From Clostridium simiarum (GTDB taxonomy: Bacteria > Bacillota > Clostridia > Clostridiales > Clostridiaceae), in NCBI RefSeq assembly GCF_018919175.1, contig NZ_JAHLQL010000002.1, positions 186,001-250,000 of the forward strand: 64,000 nt of DNA. Direction: 5' to 3'. Below the pieces are notes generated by a model that worked only from the letters and a program-made list of their open reading frames with translations, was not told the DNA's origin and did no database searches. Position numbers and translations under genes: made by a program. Below, one piece after another: positions 16,382-24,019 of the stretch (within the stretch, counting starts at the first letter, position 1; the number at the start of each line of letters is the position of its first letter).

Positions 16382-17674
16382 TTGGATAAGTTTATTAAAT
16401 TCCTTGAAGAAAAAATTATGCCAGTTGCTTTAAAGATAAGTCAGCAAAGACATATGAGAGCAATAAGAACTGGTATAATATCTACTCTTCCACTAACTAT
16501 AGTGGGATCGTTCTTTGTAATATTCTTAAACATTCCTATTCCAGGCTATGCAGAATTTATAGCCCCATACAAAGCAATAATAGATATTCCTTTTAGATTT
16601 ACCGTGGGGATTCTATCTTTATATGCTGCCTATGGAATGGGAGCCGCTTTAGCTAGCAGTTATGATTTGGACAAGGTAGGTTCAGGTTTTCTAGCTGTAT
16701 TAGCCTTCTTAATATCTACTGTAGTTCCTGTACATGTAGAAAAAGCCGTAGATGGCGTTATAGGTGCTGGAAGATACATTAATATTGCAAGCTTAAGTTC
16801 TAGTTCCTTATTTGGAGCCATAGTAACATCGATGATTGCTGTAGAAATTTATAGGTGGATGAAAGAAAAAAATATCACTGTTAAGATGCCAGAGGGAGTT
16901 CCTCCAGAGGTATCAAATTCTTTCTCAGCATTATTACCTACTCTTGTTGTAATTTTACTATTTTGGGTAATTAGACACTTCTTAAAGTTTGATATAAGTG
17001 CTACATTGAGTACTTTACTTTCACCATTAAAAGGTGTATTAGCTGGAAACAGTTTATTTGGCGGATTACTAACAGTATTTTTAATAACAATGTTCTGGAC
17101 TTTAGGGATTCATGGACCTGCAATTTTAGGACCCATCATAAGACCTATATGGGATATGTCTATTGCTGAAAATATGCAAGCTTTTGCTAACGGAGTTTCT
17201 GCTAACAATTTACCAAATCTATTTACAGAGCAATTTTTACAATGGTTTTTATGGATTGGTGGATCCGGAGCTACTCTAGCTTTAGTAATAATGTTCTTAA
17301 TGTCAAAATCAAAATACTTAAAGAGCTTAGGACGCTTATCCTTATTACCAGGATTATTTAATATAAATGAACCTATAATCTTTGGAGCTCCTATAGTAAT
17401 GAATCCAATATTAGCTATTCCATTTATCTTAGCGCCTATGGTAATGGCAGTTTTATCTTATTTCTTAACTGTCACAGGAGTTATTCCTATGATGATGGCA
17501 AGATTACCTTTCACAATGCCATCTCCTTTAGCGGCAGTTATGAGTACTAACTGGAGTATCATGGCAGGTGTGCTTGTGGTAATTAATTTTATAATATCTT
17601 TTGTTATCTATTATCCATTCTTCAAGGTATTTGAAAAACAACAACTAGAAAAAGAAAAAAGCGAAATCCAATAG
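16382..17674 (+). CDS. PTS lactose/cellobiose-family transporter, IIC component
   Basis: Membrane channel subunit of a Lac-family phosphotransferase system, 430 aa, about ten segments. The N-terminal part ALKISQQRHMRAIRTGII and the later WTLGIHGPAILGPIIRP (near residue 240) and FNINEPIIFGAPIVMNP (near 320) are typical of CelB/ChbC proteins. The NEPI(I)FG motif with its Glu is the sugar-binding and transport core. Start is TTG at 16382 preceded by GAAAGAAGGTG. The matching IIA and IIB genes are in the same island on the opposite strand (23149-23813). Sugar would arrive phosphorylated, usually at C6 of the non-reducing unit; its identity is unknown. Confidence 0.9.
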   Translation: MDKFIKFLEEKIMPVALKISQQRHMRAIRTGIISTLPLTIVGSFFVIFLNIPIPGYAEFIAPYKAIIDIPFRFTVGILSLYAAYGMGAALASSYDLDKVGSGFLAVLAFLISTVVPVHVEKAVDGVIGAGRYINIASLSSSSLFGAIVTSMIAVEIYRWMKEKNITVKMPEGVPPEVSNSFSALLPTLVVILLFWVIRHFLKFDISATLSTLLSPLKGVLAGNSLFGGLLTVFLITMFWTLGIHGPAILGPIIRPIWDMSIAENMQAFANGVSANNLPNLFTEQFLQWFLWIGGSGATLALVIMFLMSKSKYLKSLGRLSLLPGLFNINEPIIFGAPIVMNPILAIPFILAPMVMAVLSYFLTVTGVIPMMMARLPFTMPSPLAAVMSTNWSIMAGVLVVINFIISFVIYYPFFKVFEKQQLEKEKSEIQ

Positions 17675-17694
17675 GAGGGGAGAGTAAAGGTATA

Positions 17695-18000
17695 ATGCTG
17701 TGTCTTTTAGTATTATACCTTTACTCAATTAAATCTATGAGAATATATATATTACTAATGCTTATGGCCTTTTTTGTATCACATCTTGTTTTTGAGAAGT
17801 ATTTAATAATTAAAATAGAAGATAAAATAAGAACTTTTCCTGTGATGCTCATAACCTTATCCATAGAGTTTGTTTTTTTAACTCTAGCAGCTTATATAAA
17901 GGGTTTTACAACACTTTTGGGTTTGGTTACTATAATAAACGCTAGCTTCATTAATGTTTTTTATAGACATAAATTAAGTAAAATTAAAGGAGGGATGTAA
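17695..18000 (+). CDS. small three-segment membrane protein, unknown
   Basis: 101-aa hydrophobic protein with about three membrane segments (roughly residues 1-28, 40-62 and 64-86) and a basic C-terminal tail FYRHKLSKIKGGM. It was not recognised. It sits tightly between PTS IIC (21-bp gap) and the MupG-like gene (1-bp gap), so it belongs to the operon. AGGAGGGG at 17673-17680 is a little far from the ATG at 17695, with a weaker AAAGG nearer. It may be an accessory or stability factor of the transporter, but nothing in the sequence proves that. Confidence 0.6.
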   Translation: MLCLLVLYLYSIKSMRIYILLMLMAFFVSHLVFEKYLIIKIEDKIRTFPVMLITLSIEFVFLTLAAYIKGFTTLLGLVTIINASFINVFYRHKLSKIKGGM

Positions 18001-18001
18001 T

Positions 18002-19099
18002 ATGGAACGTAGACTAGGTATATCAATATATCCTGAACACTCTGTAATAGAAGAAGATAAAAAATATATAGAATTAGCAGCCAAATATGGATTTTCTAGA
18101 ATTTTTATGTGTATGCTATCTGTTTCTCACTCTAAAGAAGAGATAAAGGAGCATTTTTCTAATATAATTTCCTATGCAAAGACTTTTAATTTTGAAGTAG
18201 TATTGGACATAGCTCCTAATATATTTGATTCCTTAGGTATTTCTTACGATAATTTAAGTTTTTTTCATGAATTAGGTGCTGATGGTATAAGACTTGACTT
18301 AGGCTTTGATGGAAATAAAGAAGCTCTTCTTTCATTTAATGAATATCATTTAAAGATTGAACTTAACATGAGTAATGATGTGGCTTATTTAGACAATATA
18401 ATCACGTATAAACCTAATACTCCTTTCATATATGGTTGTCATAATTTTTACCCACAAAAGGGTACAGGACTTCCTTACGACTTTTTTTTAAAGTGCAGCA
18501 GGAGATTTAAAAAATATGGTATTAGAACTGCTGCTTTTGTAAGCGCTAAAAATGCCAATATAGGTCCTTGGAATATAAATGATGGGTTATGTACTTTAGA
18601 AGGTCATAGGAATCTACCTATTGAGGTTCAAGCAAAACATCTATATGCTACAGGATTAATAGATGATGTAATAATAGGAAATGCCTATGCCTCTGAAAAA
18701 GAGCTTAAAGCACTATCAAATATCAATAAATATCAAGTAGAGCTGTCAGTGGAAACTTTAGAAAATACTTCTGATATTGAAAAAACAATTCTTTTTAAAG
18801 AACAACATTTTAGAAGAGGTGACATATCTTCTCAAGTGGCTAGATCTACAGAAGTAAGAAAAAAATATGCTAAAGAAAACATTCCAGAGCATGATAACAA
18901 AATTGAATTCAAACCTGGAGATATAGTTATAGGTAATGATGAGTTTGGTAAATACAAAGGGGAGTTACAAATAATCTTAGAGGATTGCTATGATGAAAGA
19001 AAAAATTTAGTAGGTAGAATAGCTAAAGAGGAACTTATACTCTTAGATTTTATAGAACCTTGGAGTAAATTTAAATTAGTTTCAAAAAGAGGTAAATAA
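18002..19099 (+). CDS. MupG-like (DUF871) phospho-glycoside hydrolase
   Basis: 365-aa cytoplasmic protein of the DUF871/MupG family: an N-terminal TIM barrel (about 1-230) followed by a smaller cyclophilin-like domain (about 245-360). MupG of S. aureus is a 6-phospho-N-acetylmuramidase that splits MurNAc-6P-GlcNAc made by a PTS. Seen here are LGISIYPEHS at the start, VVLDIAPNIFDSLGI near 60, GADGIRLDLGFDG near 90 and the conserved ending GDIVIGNDEFGKYKGELQI near 305. No MurNAc-6P etherase (MurQ) gene accompanies it, so the natural substrate may be another phosphorylated disaccharide. AAAGGAGG precedes the ATG. Confidence 0.78.
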   Translation: MERRLGISIYPEHSVIEEDKKYIELAAKYGFSRIFMCMLSVSHSKEEIKEHFSNIISYAKTFNFEVVLDIAPNIFDSLGISYDNLSFFHELGADGIRLDLGFDGNKEALLSFNEYHLKIELNMSNDVAYLDNIITYKPNTPFIYGCHNFYPQKGTGLPYDFFLKCSRRFKKYGIRTAAFVSAKNANIGPWNINDGLCTLEGHRNLPIEVQAKHLYATGLIDDVIIGNAYASEKELKALSNINKYQVELSVETLENTSDIEKTILFKEQHFRRGDISSQVARSTEVRKKYAKENIPEHDNKIEFKPGDIVIGNDEFGKYKGELQIILEDCYDERKNLVGRIAKEELILLDFIEPWSKFKLVSKRGK

Positions 19100-19101
19100 A
19101 G

Positions 19102-20223
19102 ATGTACGATTTATTATTAAAGAAGGCTAAATTAGTATCTGGAGAAATTTATGATATTGCAATTCATAATGGTACTATATTAGATATAGATAAAAATATA
19201 AATACAAATGATTTTAAAAAGATAATAGAGCTTAAGGATAACCAGTATGTAAGTGCAGGATGGATAGATTTGCATACCCATTCCTATACAGGATTAAAAC
19301 TATATAGTGATAATCCTGATGAAATAGGTTTAAAGTCAGGGGTAACTACTGTAGTGGACACTGGTACAGCTGGGGCTTTAAATATAGAAGATTTTTATAA
19401 TTTATCAAAACAATATAAAACAAATGTTTATGCTTTTTTAAATATATCTAAAACTGGTATAGTTCAGCAAAATGAGCTATCAGACTTAAGTAATATAGAT
19501 TTAAAATTAATAAAAAGCAGTATAGAAAAATATCCAGACTTTATAATTGGATTAAAAGCTAGGATGAGTAAAAGTGTAGTTGGAGATAATGGCATATTGC
19601 CTCTAAAGCTTGCTTTAGAAGCAAAGGATCAAAATGATCATATGCCTCTTATGGTGCATATAGGAACTAAGCCTCCACAAATAGAGGGGATTCTTTCTTT
19701 ATTAGGTGAAGATGATATACTAACTCACTGTTATCATGGAAAAGAGAATGGTTTGTTTGATAAAGAGGGTATTCCTAAAGAGGAACTTTTGAAAGCTTTA
19801 GATAGGGGTCTACATTTAGATGTAGGACATGGAAAAGAGAGTTTTAGCTTTAAGGTAGCAGGTCAGGGAAGAAGTGCTAAAATTTATCCTCATAGCATAA
19901 GCACTGATATCTACTTTAGAAATAGAATTCATGGGCCAGTGTTTAATATGGCTACTACCCTATCAAAATTTTTGTATCTAGGTTATTCATTAGAGGAAAT
20001 AATACCTTTGGTTACAATAAATCCTGCAAAGGCTATTAACCTAACCAAGAAAGGTCGTTTAGAAAAAGATATGGATGCAGATATCACTATTTTCACTCTA
20101 TATGATGAAGAAATAGAGCTTGTAGACTCTCTTGGCACTGTAGTAAAAGGAAATAAAAAAGTAATGCCTTTGGCTGTGGTTTTAAATGGTGAATATATAG
20201 ATTTAAAGGAGGTTGAGCTTTAA
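19102..20223 (+). CDS. amidohydrolase/deacetylase-family metallohydrolase
   Basis: 373-aa amidohydrolase-superfamily enzyme, the kind repeatedly found beside DgaE and DgaF genes. Metal-site features are HTHSYTG near residue 57, the presumed carboxylated lysine in GLKARMS near 152, MVHIGTKPP near 185, HCYHGKEN near 213 and the late Asp in SISTDIYF near 270. Family members have been labelled adenine deaminase or dihydroorotase-like, but context suggests removal of an N-acyl group from a sugar-acid amine. That role is inferred. Spacing to its neighbours is 2 bases upstream and a 1-base overlap downstream. Confidence 0.78.
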   Translation: MYDLLLKKAKLVSGEIYDIAIHNGTILDIDKNINTNDFKKIIELKDNQYVSAGWIDLHTHSYTGLKLYSDNPDEIGLKSGVTTVVDTGTAGALNIEDFYNLSKQYKTNVYAFLNISKTGIVQQNELSDLSNIDLKLIKSSIEKYPDFIIGLKARMSKSVVGDNGILPLKLALEAKDQNDHMPLMVHIGTKPPQIEGILSLLGEDDILTHCYHGKENGLFDKEGIPKEELLKALDRGLHLDVGHGKESFSFKVAGQGRSAKIYPHSISTDIYFRNRIHGPVFNMATTLSKFLYLGYSLEEIIPLVTINPAKAINLTKKGRLEKDMDADITIFTLYDEEIELVDSLGTVVKGNKKVMPLAVVLNGEYIDLKEVEL

Positions 20224-21341
20224 TGAGTGATTTGTCTCTTTACGAAAAGTATGGTTTAAAGCAAGTGATAAATGCTTCAGGAAAAATGACCATACTAGGA
20301 GTTTCTACTTTAAGTGAAGAAGTTGTGCAGGATATGAAAAAAGGAGCTTCAAACTTTTTTGAAATAAAGGATTTGTTAGATAAAACAGGAGCTTATATAG
20401 CTAAAACACTTAATGTAGAATCTGCTTATATAGTATCCAGTGCTTCTGCGGGTATTGCCTTAAGTGTTGCTTCATTGATTTCAAAGGATAATTTAGATAT
20501 TATTTATAATCTTCATAGTAGAAAATATGATGTTCCTAGAGAGATAATACTACCTAAGGGTCATAATGTAGACTATGGATGCCCTGTAGAAACCATGATA
20601 GAATTAGGTGGAGGTTTACTTAGAGAAGCTGGTTACTCCAATCAATGTAAAAAGGAACATGTTGAGGCTTTGATAAATGAAAATACCCTAGCCCTAATGT
20701 ACGTAAAATCTCATCACTGTGTACAAAAGGGTATGGTAGAAATAAAAGAATTGGTAGACTTAGGTGAAAAGTATAAATTACCTGTTATTATTGATGCTGC
20801 TGCAGAAGAAGATTTAAAAAAATACTATAACCTAGGTGCAGATGTGGTTATCTATAGTGGAGCAAAAGCTATAGAAGGTCCTACTTCTGGGTTAGTAATA
20901 GGTAAAAAGAAATATATCGATCTTATTAAGCTCCAAAGCCAAGGTATCGGAAGAGCTATGAAGGTTGGAAAAGAAAATATTTTAGGTCTAACTAGAGCTA
21001 TCGAGCTATATGAAAACAGCATAAAGACTACTGGTGAAGAACTTAATAAAAGATTAGAAGGCTTCATCAATACACTCAATAAGATAAATGGCGTTGAAGC
21101 AAAGTCTGTAAAAGATGATTCTGGAAGAGACATAGTAAGAGGTGAATTAAGTTTTAATAGTGAAGTTCTAAATTTAAATGCTAAATATATAGCTAATGAA
21201 TTAAAAGAAGGAGATATAGCAATATATACTAGAGATTATAGAGCTAATCAGGGCAAAATAGAAATTGATATAAGAAGTGTTAGTGATGAAGAACTAAAGA
21301 TTATTGAAGATAGAATTATAGAAATAATTGGAGGTAAATAA
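20223..21341 (+). CDS. dgaE: DgaE-like PLP enzyme (D-glucosaminate-6-phosphate ammonia-lyase family)
   Basis: 372-aa SelA-related pyridoxal-phosphate enzyme. The DgaE branch turns D-glucosaminate-6-phosphate into 2-keto-3-deoxy-6-phosphogluconate plus ammonia. Seen are LKQVINASGKMTILG at the N-terminus, the residue-200 region VVIYSGAKAIEGPTSG holding the PLP lysine, and IIDAAAEED with the cofactor-binding Asp. It is shorter than bacterial SelA (about 460) and lacks its N-terminal tRNA-binding part, which argues against selenocysteine synthesis. The DgaF-type aldolase gene follows 2 bases downstream. Start overlaps the previous stop (TAATG). Confidence 0.82.
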   Translation: MSDLSLYEKYGLKQVINASGKMTILGVSTLSEEVVQDMKKGASNFFEIKDLLDKTGAYIAKTLNVESAYIVSSASAGIALSVASLISKDNLDIIYNLHSRKYDVPREIILPKGHNVDYGCPVETMIELGGGLLREAGYSNQCKKEHVEALINENTLALMYVKSHHCVQKGMVEIKELVDLGEKYKLPVIIDAAAEEDLKKYYNLGADVVIYSGAKAIEGPTSGLVIGKKKYIDLIKLQSQGIGRAMKVGKENILGLTRAIELYENSIKTTGEELNKRLEGFINTLNKINGVEAKSVKDDSGRDIVRGELSFNSEVLNLNAKYIANELKEGDIAIYTRDYRANQGKIEIDIRSVSDEELKIIEDRIIEIIGGK

Positions 21342-21343
21342 CT

Positions 21344-22084
21344 ATGACAAAACAAGCTAATTTTTATAAGGATAAAGTATGTATTAATGTTCTTGCAAAC
21401 TCCATAGAAAATGCTAAAGAAATATACGAGGCTATAGATGGGCATATATTAGTAGGATTACTATCAAAAAATTATCCTACTGTAGAAGCTGCTGTAGAGG
21501 ATATGAAATTATATTCTAAAGAAATTAATAATGCAGTATCTGTAGGATTAGGTGCTGGAGATCCAAAGCAATGGAAGATGGTAGCAGAAATATCTGAAGA
21601 GTTACAACCTCAACACGTAAACCAAGTATTTACTGCTGTAGGCTATACTCGTGCTTTATTAAGACAAAATGAAACCTTAGTAAATGCTGTAGTATCTCCT
21701 TGTGGAAAAGTAGGTTATGTAAAAATTTCTACTGGTCCTTTAAGTTCAAAAGCTGAAGATGGTATTGTAACTGTAGAAACAGCTATTGAAATGTTAAAGG
21801 ATATGGGGGCAACTTCTGTTAAGTTTTTTCCTATGAATGGATTAAGCACTATAGAAGAATATAAATCCTTAGCAGAAGCTTGTGCAAAACAAGACTTTAT
21901 ATTAGAACCTACTGGGGGAATAGATTTAGATAACTTTGAAGAAATCCTTACTATAGCTCTTAAAGCAGGAGTAAAAAAAGTTGTTCCTCATGTTTACACC
22001 TCTATAGTAGATAAAGCTACTGGTAAAACTAAGGTAGAAGATATAATCAAAATCTATGAAATCATAAAAAGAGTTGTGGAGTAA
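21344..22084 (+). CDS. dgaF: DgaF-like KDGP aldolase
   Basis: 246-aa aldolase of the KDGP aldolase family, expected to split 2-keto-3-deoxy-6-phosphogluconate into pyruvate and glyceraldehyde-3-phosphate. Visible features are KDKVCINVLANS at the start, VSVGLGAGDPKQW near residue 68, GYVKISTGPLSS near 125, VKFFPMNGL near 163, and EPTGGIDLDNF near 188. In the DgaE/DgaF pathway it acts directly after the ammonia-lyase. It stands between dgaE and a KDG-type kinase, so both phosphorylated and free keto-deoxy sugar acids could be fed in. Confidence 0.85.
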   Translation: MTKQANFYKDKVCINVLANSIENAKEIYEAIDGHILVGLLSKNYPTVEAAVEDMKLYSKEINNAVSVGLGAGDPKQWKMVAEISEELQPQHVNQVFTAVGYTRALLRQNETLVNAVVSPCGKVGYVKISTGPLSSKAEDGIVTVETAIEMLKDMGATSVKFFPMNGLSTIEEYKSLAEACAKQDFILEPTGGIDLDNFEEILTIALKAGVKKVVPHVYTSIVDKATGKTKVEDIIKIYEIIKRVVE

Positions 22085-22090
22085 TTTCAT

Positions 22091-23104
22091 ATGAAGGTAT
22101 TAGCTTTAGGTGAAGTTATGATGAGGCTTATGGTTCCAGACCATAAGCTGCTTTCACAGTCTGAGGATTTAAAATATATTTTTTCTGGAACAGGGGTAAA
22201 CATTCTTTCAGGTTTATATCAAATGGGCTATGAAACTTATTTAGCCAGCAAACTTCCTAATAATAATGTAGGTTATGCGGCTAGTGCTTATCTTCGTAAA
22301 TTAGGTGTGAAAGATGATTATATAAATTTTGGTGGAGATTATATAGGAATATATTTCTTAGAAACAGGTTTTGGACCTAGAGCCACAGAAGTAACTTATA
22401 TGAACAGACAAAATAGTGCCTTTTGTCAAAGCTCTATTGAAGATTATAATTTTGATGAAATATTACAAGATGTTGATGCTGTTCATATTTGTGGAATATC
22501 TCTTGCTCTTAATGATAATACAAGAAAATTATCCATAAATCTAGCGAAAAAAGCCTATGAAAAAAACATAAAGGTATTCTTTGATTTTAATTATAGACCT
22601 TCCTTATGGGGTGATAAGGATTATAGTTTTGCAAGGATACAGTATGAAGAAATTCTTAAATATTGTACTGTAGTCTTTGCTGGTTATAAAGATGCCAGGT
22701 TAATATTAGGAATGGAACCGGACAAAGATGAGAAAGAAGAAAACATTTCACGTAATGTATTATTAAAAATGAGAAGCAAATATAATATACAGACTATCTG
22801 TGGAACAAATAGAAGGATCCAATCTAGTGAACATCAATATATAAAGGGTTATTTAATTGACCATAAAGGATATCATGAAAGTAGTGAATATGAACTTAAA
22901 GTTTTAGATAGGATCGGTGCTGGTGATGGATTTGCTGCAGGCATAATTTATTCCATACTTGAAAACTTAGATAGGTCTGAAGCTTTAGAATTTGCTACTT
23001 GCAGTGCTGTTCTTGCTCATACCACCTATGGAGATAGTCCTGTAGTAGGGAAGAAATCAATCTATAGATTAATGAAAAAAGATAAAACAGATATATTTAG
23101 ATAA
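22091..23104 (+). CDS. PfkB-family sugar kinase (2-keto-3-deoxygluconate kinase-like)
   Basis: 337-aa ribokinase/PfkB-fold kinase. The N-terminal signature LALGEVMMRL and the C-terminal signature DRIGAGDGFAAG near residue 273, with its catalytic Asp, are present. Extra motifs DFNYRPSLW near 167 and AGYKDARLILG near 198 are typical of 2-keto-3-deoxygluconate kinases. The product KDPG would be the substrate of the aldolase encoded just upstream (6-bp gap). It is the last gene of the + strand operon and is followed at once by a strong terminator shared with the converging IIA gene. Confidence 0.83.
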   Translation: MKVLALGEVMMRLMVPDHKLLSQSEDLKYIFSGTGVNILSGLYQMGYETYLASKLPNNNVGYAASAYLRKLGVKDDYINFGGDYIGIYFLETGFGPRATEVTYMNRQNSAFCQSSIEDYNFDEILQDVDAVHICGISLALNDNTRKLSINLAKKAYEKNIKVFFDFNYRPSLWGDKDYSFARIQYEEILKYCTVVFAGYKDARLILGMEPDKDEKEENISRNVLLKMRSKYNIQTICGTNRRIQSSEHQYIKGYLIDHKGYHESSEYELKVLDRIGAGDGFAAGIIYSILENLDRSEALEFATCSAVLAHTTYGDSPVVGKKSIYRLMKKDKTDIFR

Positions 23105-23142
23105 AAGTAAAGAGCTAGCTTTAAAGCTGGCTCTTTACTTTT
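23103..23142. terminator. bidirectional terminator between kinase and PTS IIA genes
   Basis: Perfect 13-bp stem AAAAGTAAAGAGC / GCTCTTTACTTTT plus an inner AGC/GCT stem with a TTTAAA loop. Flanking T-runs exist in both directions, serving the converging genes that end at 23104 and 23149. Confidence 0.9.
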
Positions 23143-23148
23143 TTATTC

Positions 23149-23454
23149 TTATTTAGCATCTATTCTTTTGTGTATATCTATGATCTCTAAAGCTAGATCT
23201 TTTAGTGTTAGTGTTGTCATGAGGTGATCTTGAGCGTGTACAAGAAGTAATGAAAGTTCTGTTTTATTACCACTAGCCTCGGATTGAATAAGACTAGTCT
23301 GAGCGGAATGAGCATGATCTAACTGCTCATTGCATTTTTTCATTAAATCTTCTGCAGTATTAAAATCGCCATCTTTGGCGGATTGTATAGCTTCCATTGC
23401 GTAGCTTCTAGCATCTCCACTGTTCATTATAAGATTTAAAACAATTTGCTCCAT
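23149..23454 (-). CDS. PTS lactose/cellobiose-family IIA component
   Basis: 101-aa cytoplasmic phosphocarrier of the Lac family, an all-helical trimer. The phospho-accepting histidine is the first His of VHAQDHLM (His73). It accepts phosphate from HPr and passes it to IIB. The start is preceded by AGAGGTAA on the - strand. It lies 47 bp downstream of the IIB gene in the same - strand unit, driven by the sigma-54-type promoter at 23874-23888. The matching IIC is encoded 6 kb away on the other strand, an unusual split of one transporter over two promoters. Confidence 0.93.
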   Translation of the reverse strand: MEQIVLNLIMNSGDARSYAMEAIQSAKDGDFNTAEDLMKKCNEQLDHAHSAQTSLIQSEASGNKTELSLLLVHAQDHLMTTLTLKDLALEIIDIHKRIDAK

Positions 23455-23501
23455 TTAAGTTACCTCTTTCTATTGTGGATATTATTATTTTTAGTACCTT
23501 A

Positions 23502-23813
23502 TTACTTATTGTTTATCATATCTAAGGCCTGTTTTAATACCTTTTCACCATTCATAGTGCCATAATCCATATTATTTATAACCTCTACTGGTATACCTTG
23601 AGGTTCTAAATTTGCTTTTACCTTATTAAGTAAAAATCTAACCTGTGGTCCAAGTAATAATGCATCTATTTTATCTACATAGTTAGAGATTTGAGATTCA
23701 CCCACTGCATTTATTTCTGCTTCTATACCTTGGGTCTCTGCAGCCGTTCTCATTTTAGCTACTAACATACTTGTTGACATACCTGCTGAACAAACTAGTA
23801 ATACTCTTATCAT
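23502..23813 (-). CDS. PTS lactose/cellobiose-family IIB component
   Basis: 103-aa IIB subunit. The phospho-accepting cysteine is Cys8 in the P-loop-like LLVCSAGMSTS, and LLLGPQVRFLL near residue 55 is the second family landmark. It relays phosphate from IIA to the sugar bound in IIC. First gene of the IIB-IIA unit, with GGGGGAACAG ahead of the ATG. A -24/-12 promoter lies about 60 bp upstream, and the LevR-type activator gene is the next gene upstream on the same strand. Confidence 0.93.
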   Translation of the reverse strand: MIRVLLVCSAGMSTSMLVAKMRTAAETQGIEAEINAVGESQISNYVDKIDALLLGPQVRFLLNKVKANLEPQGIPVEVINNMDYGTMNGEKVLKQALDMINNK

Positions 23814-23873
23814 ATACTGTTCCCCCTAATCAATTTTTTAAAAAATATTATACTACTTACACATATATAATAA

Positions 23874-23888
23874 GCAAATTGCATGCCA
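23874..23888 (-). promoter_or_regulatory. sigma-54 (-24/-12) promoter for the PTS IIB-IIA unit
   Basis: On the - strand the sequence reads TTGGCATGCAATTTGC, with GG and GC separated by exactly 10 bases. This matches the sigma-54 consensus TGGCAC-N5-TTGC well. Predicted transcription start is near 23862, about 50 bases before the IIB start codon. The adjacent LevR-type regulator has the GAYTGA loop needed to act with sigma-54, which supports the call. Confidence 0.8.
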
Positions 23889-23893
23889 AATAT

Positions 23894-24006
23894 AACTGTG
23901 CAACTTCACCTAATTATCAGCTTTTAAAGCAAAAAATATTGAAATAGTGTGTTAAAAACTAGCACACTATTTCAATATAATTGCACGGTATTATATAATT
24001 ACACAG
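23894..24006 (-). promoter_or_regulatory. candidate upstream activator sites for the LevR-type regulator
   Basis: Three similar elements lie 5-120 bp upstream of the -24 element: ATAATTGCAC (23974-23983), ATAATTACAC (23994-24003) and, inverted, TGTGCAACTT (23896-23905). The two direct copies are 20 bp apart, a helical-phase spacing. They are proposed binding sites for the sigma-54 activator. This rests only on repetition and position. Confidence 0.35.
23932..23976 (-). terminator. terminator of the LevR-type regulator gene
   Basis: Perfect 14-bp stem ATTGAAATAGTGTG / CACACTATTTCAAT (23938-23951, 23963-23976) with an 11-nt loop. On the - strand it is followed by ATTTTTTGC, 44 bp after the regulator stop codon. 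Confidence 0.85.
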
Positions 24007-24019
24007 TAGTATAAATATA

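Noticed and set aside
18002-21341. Peptidoglycan-sugar (MurNAc-6P) recycling as the role of the island
   Set aside because: A MupG-like gene is present but MurQ etherase, a MurP-type IIBC and a RpiR regulator are absent, and the remaining genes make KDPG instead.
20223-21341. L-seryl-tRNA(Sec) selenium transferase (SelA)
   Set aside because: Too short, lacks the N-terminal tRNA-binding region, no selB or selD nearby, and sits beside a KDGP aldolase gene.
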